Shown piece after piece: positions 31,235-37,113 of a stretch of 37,113 nucleotides of DNA (the first letter of the stretch is position 1; every line of letters begins with the position of its first letter). The translations under genes and the position numbers were made by a program. This DNA comes from an uncultured Bacteroidota bacterium. Its GTDB lineage: Bacteria; Bacteroidota; Bacteroidia; Bacteroidales; F082. Location: the NCBI GenBank assembly GCA_913009685.1, contig CAJVXP010000022.1:1-37113 (forward strand), read 5' to 3'. The notes beneath the pieces are model-generated. The model made no database searches. It saw only the letters and a program-made list of their open reading frames with translations, and was not told where the DNA came from.

Positions 31235-31738
31235 TTAACCGCGGGTCAATTTTGTAATCACTTTTCGATGCTGTGGAAACCGGGAAATCATCTCTTCCCG
31301 GCGTGCCAGTTCAAAATCAGTAAAATCAAATCCGGGAGACACGGTACAGCCTGTCAAAGTGAAGCTATTTGCATCTACAACTGTTGCTGCAAACCAGTTA
31401 CCTCCATGGATAACCATTTGCGGTACCTGCCCGTCATTCAGCTCGCGGCCAAGAATTTGAACGGAATATTTTCCGGCTTCCGACAGAATATGAAGTTCAA
31501 GGGGCGATCCATCATAAAAGTGCCACATCTCATCCTGTTTAATTCTGTGAAAAGCCGAAAACGCATTCGATGTCAGCAGAAAATAAATGCCCGTTGCAAA
31601 ATTTCTTTTCCCGTGGTAATCCTGCCCAAGACTTTCCGGCATTATCACACCGGCACTTCGGTAGGTCTCTCTGAAATAACCTCCTTCGGGATGCGGTTTT
31701 AAGTCCAGCTTTTCGATAATGAATTTGATTTTATCCAT
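31235..31738 (-). CDS. Cupin-fold DUF985 protein
   Basis: A 167-residue protein of the DUF985 (YML079w-like) cupin family. Visible motifs are LKPHPEGGYFRETYRS near the N terminus, ATGIYFLLTSNAFSAFHRIK, EMWHFYDGSPLELHIL, GGNWFAATV and GCTVSPGFDFTDFELA. Members bind an unknown small ligand; some are annotated as sugar epimerase-like without proof. I chose ATG 31738 (MDKIKFIIEKLDLKPHPEG), because a near-consensus -7 box (TATCTTTA, 31779-31786) lies 41 bp upstream and the longer frame would start inside that region. It sits 136 bp beyond the glycosylglycerate operon and may or may not be related. Confidence 0.85.
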   Translation of the reverse strand: MDKIKFIIEKLDLKPHPEGGYFRETYRSAGVIMPESLGQDYHGKRNFATGIYFLLTSNAFSAFHRIKQDEMWHFYDGSPLELHILSEAGKYSVQILGRELNDGQVPQMVIHGGNWFAATVVDANSFTLTGCTVSPGFDFTDFELARREEMISRFPQHRKVITKLTRG

Positions 31739-31874
31739 GAGCTTATCCTCTTTTATGACAGGGGAATATTCCTGTAGATAAAGATACAAAAAAAGATTCT
31801 AAATAGGGAGACCCCTTACTTCATCTGCGGCAGCAGGGGCGCCGTGTTCGGTAATAAAAACTTCATACTGCCTG

Positions 31875-33566
31875 CTAAGCAGACTCGTACCAATGATATG
31901 CATAAGGTTCGAGAAAGATTTTATCAGAATGCTCAACATCGCCAGTCATAAGATCTTTTACCCTTATGTTTTGGTAAAAATGAAAGATACGCGTCTTATC
32001 TGAAAAATTAAATACTGCCCAAAAACGTTTCTCCCCCTGCTTTTTTTGAATTACAATAACCTGGTCATCCTCGGTTTTTGTCTCAAACCTTAAGAATGGG
32101 GCAAACCATTTGTAAGAGCGTCTGATTTGTAATAGCTTTTTGTACTCGGTGAAAACAAGATTTCGCAAAGAACCTTCCTCAGCCAATACCTCAGCCAGCT
32201 TATCATAATTAAGTTTTGAACGATTTATCCTTCGCTTAATACCGCTCTTTTCAGCGGCTTCCAAATCGTTCTGTGTTCCCAGAAGGGAATGAATATATAT
32301 CCCGGGTAGTCCGGGTAAAGTGAGCATAAATGCCTGTGTCAGCATGAACTTTTGTGTTTTTAGCCGCTTTGAATCGTTCGGATTGGAAACAATGTTCAGG
32401 TAGGAACAGTTGAGTTCATAGGGAGAATGTGTTCCATCGGTATTACATTTATAAGAAACAAATCCGGAATTTGCTTTAGTCTGATGTTCAAGCATGCCTG
32501 TTTCTTCCTTCGTTAGGATATCTTTTACCGGCTGTAGTCCAATACCATCATGGCTGGCCGTAAAATTAAAATAACAGGCTTCTCCCGAAGGTAAGTCCAG
32601 TCCGGAAAGCCACTTACCAAGTTTTTGTACGTTGGAAGTTATAAGGCTAAAAGCTAACAATGGCGGTAAAGTAAAATTATAAACCAAGTGAGCTTCATTA
32701 TTCCCATTACCAAAATAAGAGATGTTATCTTTGTGAGGGACATTGGTTTCGGTAATAAACAAAATACCCGAAGTCAGGCTTTCAACGATTTTACGGTAAA
32801 GCTGAATAACCAAATGCGTCTCAGGAAGATGTAAACAGGTTGTCCCGAGACGTTTCCAAAGAAACCCTATGGCATCGAGCCGGATTAGGCGGGCGCCTTT
32901 TGAAATGTAAAAAAGCAACAGTTCCAGGATTGCCACAAAAACTCTCCCGTTTGCATAGTTTAAATCTACCTGATCTTCGCTGAAAGTAGTCCAAACAGAC
33001 TTTATTTCTCCGGATTTTGCAGGGTATTTGTGAACCAGGGGCAATGCTCTCGGGCGGAAGACTTGTTTTAACCGCTCGTCTTTCTTATCAACTTCAATAA
33101 AAAAATTTGCAAAATCAGATTTCCCGGCCAGAAAACCCTTAAACCAGTCAGAATCTTTCGACATATGATTGATAACAGCGTCAAACATTAAATGATATTT
33201 GGCCGACAGCCGTTCGATATGATCCCATGTTCCAAATTCAGGATTTACAGCATAATAATCTGTCACAGCAAATCCATCGTCAGACGAAAATGGAAAAAAC
33301 GGTAAAAGATGAATCGTATTAATAAGTTCATTAAGGTTTTCGCCCAGAAATTCATCCAATATTTCTAATGGAAATTGCCCCTCGCGGCGGATAGTATCGG
33401 CATACGTGATTAATACAACATCTTTTTCCGACAACTGTTTCTCATAATACGGAAGGGAAGACCGATATTTTTCAATCACCGCATCCACTTGGTTTTTAAC
33501 TTCGCCGGCCTTTTCTCCGTAAAGTTCTTTCAATCCTTCTAAAACGCATGATTCATCCATGTCCAT
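31875..33566 (-). CDS. GH13_18 phosphorylase, probable glucosylglycerate phosphorylase
   Basis: A 563-residue alpha-amylase-superfamily enzyme close to E. coli YcjM as I remember it. Shared stretches include DVVLITYAD (49-57), HLLPFFPFSSDDGFAVTDY (86-104), FRPRALPL (170-177) and TNVPHKDNISYFG (274-286). Predicted catalytic residues are nucleophile Asp231 (IRLDAIGF), acid/base Glu273 (ITETN) and Asp340 (ASHDGIG). YcjM splits glucosylglycerate with phosphate into glucose 1-phosphate and D-glycerate; sucrose phosphorylases are the main alternative, but their loops differ. It has no signal peptide and is cytoplasmic. Its ATG overlaps the symporter stop by 1 nt (TAATG), the last gene of the operon. 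Confidence 0.82.
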   Translation of the reverse strand: MDMDESCVLEGLKELYGEKAGEVKNQVDAVIEKYRSSLPYYEKQLSEKDVVLITYADTIRREGQFPLEILDEFLGENLNELINTIHLLPFFPFSSDDGFAVTDYYAVNPEFGTWDHIERLSAKYHLMFDAVINHMSKDSDWFKGFLAGKSDFANFFIEVDKKDERLKQVFRPRALPLVHKYPAKSGEIKSVWTTFSEDQVDLNYANGRVFVAILELLLFYISKGARLIRLDAIGFLWKRLGTTCLHLPETHLVIQLYRKIVESLTSGILFITETNVPHKDNISYFGNGNNEAHLVYNFTLPPLLAFSLITSNVQKLGKWLSGLDLPSGEACYFNFTASHDGIGLQPVKDILTKEETGMLEHQTKANSGFVSYKCNTDGTHSPYELNCSYLNIVSNPNDSKRLKTQKFMLTQAFMLTLPGLPGIYIHSLLGTQNDLEAAEKSGIKRRINRSKLNYDKLAEVLAEEGSLRNLVFTEYKKLLQIRRSYKWFAPFLRFETKTEDDQVIVIQKKQGEKRFWAVFNFSDKTRIFHFYQNIRVKDLMTGDVEHSDKIFLEPYAYHWYESA

Positions 33567-35152
33567 TAAAATATATAAGGTAAGGAAACTGAAAACAAAA
33601 CAATTACTACAAAATAAACTGCCAGTATCATATTTTCACGTGTCTTCCACTGGAACTTGTCAATGTGCAGAAGTTCCTTATGATAGTCTTTCCGTATTAA
33701 TGTGCTTAGTGATAAAGCCACAACTACCGTAACAATAGTACCGATTGCATTCCACCAGAACCAGAATAGCTCCGGTACAAAAAGCCAAAGGATAACATTC
33801 ACCAGTACGCCGGTAATAATCCCGACATTTACCCCAAAAGCGTGAGCACGTTTCGACAAAATGGCCAACAGGAAAGCCGCAAGAACAGGTCCGTAAAATA
33901 CGGAACCGATTTTATTGATGGCTTCAATAACTGTATCTGCAATCCCTCCTGCTACAAAGGCAAACAGGATACAGACAATACCCCAAAAAAGTGAGACGAA
34001 CCGCGAAACCCTGACATACTGCCGGTCGTCCATAGTCTTAAACCGCTTAATAAAATCTTCCACGGTAACAGCAGACAATGAATTAATAGTAGAGCTGAGA
34101 GACGACATTGCAGCAGACATGATAGCAACGAGAAGAATGCCAATTATGCCATTGGGAAGATATTTTATTATGAATACCGGTACCAATAAATCCGTACTGC
34201 TTTTCAGCGAAGTGTGCGCTAAAAAGATTTGATGCAGTGCTGCCTGGTAAGAAGGGTCCATAAAGTAAAGTGTCCCAAGCACCAGCCCCATGAAACTATA
34301 GATAAATGTTATGGGAAACCGGAACAGTCCGTTCACGGTCAGTAATTTACGGATTGTACCCGTATCTTTTGCAGACAACATACGCTGCATCTGTGTCTGG
34401 TCAGTGCCGTAATATGAAGTATATAAAAACAGACCACCAATAAGCATGGGCCAAAATCCAAAACCATCGTCATGAAACCCCATTTTACTAAAATTAACGG
34501 CCGTCAGTCTGCTCATATCCATGTGCGTAATAAATTGGTGCCATCCGCCTATCGCATATAAGCCAAAACCCAGACTCACCAAAATACCAACAAAAAGAAT
34601 GATCATTTGAATCATGTCGCCGTACACAACCGCTCGCATACCCCCCTGGAAAGAGTAGATTAAGGTAATAGCTCCAATGATAATAATGGTTTGCCAGAAC
34701 TGAATATTTAATACACTTTGCAGGATCAGCGCCACAGCATAAACCATAACACCTGTTCCGAAAGAACGGCTAATCTGAAATACAAAACTTATTAATAATC
34801 GGGAACTGGCATCAAAACGCTTCTCCAGATATTCGTAGATACTTACCACACCTGACTTGTACAAGGGCGGAACAATAACAACGACAACCAAAATCATGGC
34901 CAGGGGAACAGCAAACTCAAAAGTGAGCCACGACATCCCGCCACCCGGCCGGAGGCCAACAAAAGCCGGAGCAGAAATAAAACTGATGGCTGACAGCTGT
35001 GTTGCCATAACCGACAAACTCAACGGAAACCAACTCACCTCGCGGCCACCAAGAAAATAATCCTTTGATGATTTGTTGTCTTTAAAAAAATAGCCCAACC
35101 CCAGAAAACCTCCGAGGTAGGTAATAATGATGATATAATCTAACCAATTCAT
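33566..35152 (-). CDS. Sodium/solute symporter (SSS family)
   Basis: A 528-residue integral membrane protein with about 13 hydrophobic helices. SSS hallmarks include the first-helix GGREVSWFPLSLSVMATQLS near residue 36, GGMRAVVYGDMIQ near 168, the TSYYGTDQTQMQRMLSAKD segment near 245, and SAAMSSLSSTINSLSAVTVED near 345. Members use the sodium gradient to import sugars, amino acids or similar solutes. It overlaps the upstream GH63 gene by 4 nt (ATGA) and the downstream GH13 gene by 1 nt, so its substrate is probably the glycoside handled by both; glucosylglycerate or mannosylglycerate is my inference. Confidence 0.92.
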   Translation of the reverse strand: MNWLDYIIIITYLGGFLGLGYFFKDNKSSKDYFLGGREVSWFPLSLSVMATQLSAISFISAPAFVGLRPGGGMSWLTFEFAVPLAMILVVVVIVPPLYKSGVVSIYEYLEKRFDASSRLLISFVFQISRSFGTGVMVYAVALILQSVLNIQFWQTIIIIGAITLIYSFQGGMRAVVYGDMIQMIILFVGILVSLGFGLYAIGGWHQFITHMDMSRLTAVNFSKMGFHDDGFGFWPMLIGGLFLYTSYYGTDQTQMQRMLSAKDTGTIRKLLTVNGLFRFPITFIYSFMGLVLGTLYFMDPSYQAALHQIFLAHTSLKSSTDLLVPVFIIKYLPNGIIGILLVAIMSAAMSSLSSTINSLSAVTVEDFIKRFKTMDDRQYVRVSRFVSLFWGIVCILFAFVAGGIADTVIEAINKIGSVFYGPVLAAFLLAILSKRAHAFGVNVGIITGVLVNVILWLFVPELFWFWWNAIGTIVTVVVALSLSTLIRKDYHKELLHIDKFQWKTRENMILAVYFVVIVLFSVSLPYIF

Positions 35153-36468
35153 AGTTTATCGTTCAATAAATCAATAATTAGGGCAGCGGTCCATGAAAAT
35201 TGTTGCCCCCCATAACCAAACTTTTGTTTTTGTGATTTTTTCTTATCCGGCTCAAAATACTCAAAAAAGCCCTGCTCGCGAACCATCTGCAATGTATCTT
35301 CTTTTATTTTGCTTGCCCAGGCACTCTCTCCATAAATTTTTAAGCCCTCGTAAATCAACCAGTTCATATTCGTCCAAGCCGGGCCCCGCCAATAACGCTG
35401 CGACTCGAAACGGTCATTCTCCGGATCAAAAGAAGGTGTAAAAAAATACTTTCCATCCTGGGAAAACCTTTCCAGCGCAGTGAGCATCTTTTTCATCTGT
35501 TGCTGCGATGGTATTCCCGCAAACAGCGGAGCAAAACCCGAAGATGTAAGGCCATCAAGCCACCTGCCGCTTCTCAAATCAAAATGACGGTACATACCGG
35601 CATCGTTATCAAAAAGTTTTTTATTAAAAGCCGAAACGGATTTCTTATTCCATCTTTCCAATTGTTTTACATCCTGTGAAAAACCAAACTGTTCACCAAG
35701 ACGAATCAGACTTTTGTTGGATGCAACCAACATGCTGTTAAACAAAGGATCCTGCACAAGAAAAGGAGATTTTTCGGCAATTGTCTTATCGCTGTAATGC
35801 CATTTTTTAAACAAGTCGATAAGATACAAATAGTAGTCATATTCCCATTTTGATGGTCGTTGCTCTTCTTTGACAACCTGAGTGTCTTTGCGCGAAAAGT
35901 TGTACTCCGGCACCTCAAACGAATTCCAGATTTCATCCCAAACGGGTGAATTATCCGTGCCTGATTCCCAGTTATGTTGAATGTAAACAAGGCCTTCATG
36001 AGAGGGATCACGGTTTTCATACAGGTATTCATGCTGAGCCATTACTTTCGGGAAAAGTTTTTTCACAAAATCCTGAACTTCGGGAAGAAATTTTCTCTTG
36101 CTCAAAATTTTTTCCAGAACCCAACCCTCTACAGGAGGTTGGGTGAGTGTAGTTGTTTCATAGTTCAGATTGGCATTTTCTGAAAGTGAAGAGTGATAAA
36201 AGTCTGCGTTAGGAAAGTAATTTTCCTTTTCAGCCGGAGAATGAAAAATAATATGCGGAACAAAACCGTTAGTCCATTGGACATTGAATAGCGATTCGAG
36301 TTCCGCCATAGCTTTTTGGAAATCAAAATGGCTGAAACCGAGAGCGATAAAACCGGAGTCCCATTTCCACTGAAACGGATAAATTCCTGCCCCTGGAATA
36401 GTGTAACCTTGCCTTCTGTTGGCCAGCAAAATTTGCCGGGCGCGTTTTAACAATAGGATATTATCCAT
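35149..36468 (-). CDS. GH63 glycosidase, probable glucosyl/mannosylglycerate hydrolase
   Basis: A 439-residue (alpha/alpha)6-barrel glycosidase. Motifs recall the short bacterial GH63 enzymes MgH (Thermus) and GgH (Mycobacterium): YPFQWKWDSGF (30-40), IQHNWESGTDNSPVWDEIW (163-181, with candidate general acid Asp172), RYWRGPAWTNMNWLIYEG (358-375), and the end FFEYFEP (401-407, candidate base Glu403) with FSWTAALIIDLL. Those enzymes split mannosyl- or glucosylglycerate to hexose and glycerate; it lacks the N-terminal domain of eukaryotic processing glucosidase. No signal peptide, so cytoplasmic. It is the first gene of the overlapping operon with the symporter and GH13 phosphorylase. No -7 box was seen upstream. 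Confidence 0.8.
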   Translation of the reverse strand: MDNILLLKRARQILLANRRQGYTIPGAGIYPFQWKWDSGFIALGFSHFDFQKAMAELESLFNVQWTNGFVPHIIFHSPAEKENYFPNADFYHSSLSENANLNYETTTLTQPPVEGWVLEKILSKRKFLPEVQDFVKKLFPKVMAQHEYLYENRDPSHEGLVYIQHNWESGTDNSPVWDEIWNSFEVPEYNFSRKDTQVVKEEQRPSKWEYDYYLYLIDLFKKWHYSDKTIAEKSPFLVQDPLFNSMLVASNKSLIRLGEQFGFSQDVKQLERWNKKSVSAFNKKLFDNDAGMYRHFDLRSGRWLDGLTSSGFAPLFAGIPSQQQMKKMLTALERFSQDGKYFFTPSFDPENDRFESQRYWRGPAWTNMNWLIYEGLKIYGESAWASKIKEDTLQMVREQGFFEYFEPDKKKSQKQKFGYGGQQFSWTAALIIDLLNDKL

Positions 36469-36512
36469 AAACTGTTTTTTTTTCTTTTAAGTTATTCGTA
36501 TCCTACTCAAGC

Positions 36513-36544
36513 AAATGTGCCCAACAAAAGGGTTGGACACATTT
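36513..36544 (-). terminator. Hairpin between the TonB receptor and the GH63 operon
   Basis: AAATGTGCCCAAC and GGTTGGACACATTT form a ~13-bp stem with one mismatch and a short AAAAG loop. It follows the receptor stop by about 54 bp. The U run after it in the minus direction is short, so it may be a partial terminator that allows read-through into GH63, or an mRNA-stabilising hairpin. Confidence 0.5.
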
Positions 36545-36597
36545 ACATTAAGGAACCAAAATTATTATTCTATGAAAAATGAAACTATCTGTCTTAT

Positions 36598-37113
36598 TTA
36601 TAAATTAAATGTTGCACGTAAAAAAACACGTCTTGGCAGAATAGGGCGACCTACGAAATATTCGGCAATGGTTTGATTGTTACCCAGACGTGGAGAGCCT
36701 TCCGTTACACCGGCATTGTTGAGCAAGTTAAAGATGGAGAGACCTAAACGCCATGTTTTGCTGGTATGTTTTCCTAAAGGAAAGGTATATCCGGCATCTA
36801 ACCGAACAATATTAATAGGATCTAACAAGATGGCGTTGTTGTCACTTGTGTATTTTTTACCCATATAATTGTTAGAAAGGTTGGCATCCCATTTTCCATT
36901 GTCGTATGAAATTCCCAGCATCGACAAAAGTCGCGGCTGTCTTCTCAACCAGTTTCCTACATATTCAGGATGACCTTCGTATAAATCATAACGATGTTTC
37001 TGATAAGTGAAGTTACCATAAAAGTTCAGGTTCTTTACAAGATTCCAGTTCCAGGTCAATTCTGTTCCAAATGTGGAAGTTCCCACAAGATTAACATCTT
37101 CAATTATGCCTCC
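36598..37113 (-). CDS. TonB-dependent receptor, C-terminal part (partial, 5' end outside window)
   Basis: The frame is open from the right window edge to a stop at 36600-36598, giving 171 residues. The alternating strands TWNWNLVKNLNFYGNFTYQK, YVGNWLRRQPRLLSMLGISY, RLDAGYTFPLG and LGLSIFNLLNN, and the C-terminal RRVFLRATFNL, are those of the last beta-barrel strands of an outer-membrane TonB-dependent receptor. Such receptors import ligands too large or scarce for porins, using energy from TonB. It lies 129 bp upstream of the GH63 operon on the same strand. A receptor for a glycoside feeding this operon is plausible, but the plug and ligand-binding loops are out of view. Confidence 0.85.
   Translation of the reverse strand, partial: GGIIEDVNLVGTSTFGTELTWNWNLVKNLNFYGNFTYQKHRYDLYEGHPEYVGNWLRRQPRLLSMLGISYDNGKWDANLSNNYMGKKYTSDNNAILLDPINIVRLDAGYTFPLGKHTSKTWRLGLSIFNLLNNAGVTEGSPRLGNNQTIAEYFVGRPILPRRVFLRATFNL

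Noticed and set aside
31235-31738. The cupin gene as a fourth member of the glycosylglycerate operon
   Set aside because: It is 136 bp away with its own near-consensus promoter box and no overlap, so membership is not supported.

Overview
The window reads as a piece of a chromosome from Bacteroidota, most likely class Bacteroidia. Supporting signs are a type IX secretion (Por/T9SS) C-terminal signal, a TonB-dependent receptor, Bacteroidetes-only families (DUF4251, DUF5916), the rsfS-ftsH-LUD order divergent from birA, and at least ten copies of the Bacteroidetes -7 promoter box TAnnTTTG just upstream of genes. No rRNA, tRNA, CRISPR array or complete insertion sequence is visible.

Layout. (1) 1-2809, minus strand: a type I restriction-modification locus, hsdM - KilA-N gene - hsdS (cut by the window edge; hsdR not in view). 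It is followed by about 700 bp of palindrome-rich, gene-free DNA (2810-3528), as expected at the border of an accessory insertion. (2) 3529-8875: a cell-envelope block, with ddl facing a plus-strand operon of a membrane-anchored PASTA protein, a T9SS-secreted protein and an RluD-type pseudouridine synthase. (3) 8924-24821, all minus strand: housekeeping genes pyrH, a GNAT-like protein, a DUF5916 outer-membrane protein, two tandem PlsC-type acyltransferases, an M13 lipoprotein peptidase, dnaX, rpsT, mtaB, miaB (preceded by a possible 36-codon leader ORF) and a peptide-binding lipoprotein. (4) 25058-29665: birA divergent from rsfS-ftsH-LUD. (5) 29756-31738: two DUF4251 paralogues and a DUF985 cupin. 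(6) 31875-37113: a TonB receptor end followed by an overlapping three-gene operon GH63 - Na+/solute symporter - GH13_18.

The strongest candidate for a little-described system is block 6. The GH13 protein resembles E. coli YcjM (glucosylglycerate phosphorylase) and the GH63 protein resembles the short bacterial mannosyl/glucosylglycerate hydrolases. Together with an overlapping symporter this predicts import and dual (phosphorolytic plus hydrolytic) breakdown of a glycosylglycerate compatible solute.

The second theme is non-coding structure. A ~260-bp interspersed repeat occurs twice (19163-19424 and 25942-26400), and the second copy carries a ~208-bp insert made of two hairpins inside its loop. 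A ~110-bp near-perfect hairpin lies in the leader of the PASTA operon, nested inverted repeats lie at 3298-3433, REP-like palindromes at 22915-23114, and a 26-bp palindrome occurs both inside and just upstream of the KilA-N gene. Function calls are from reading the sequence and remembered family features; no searches were run.
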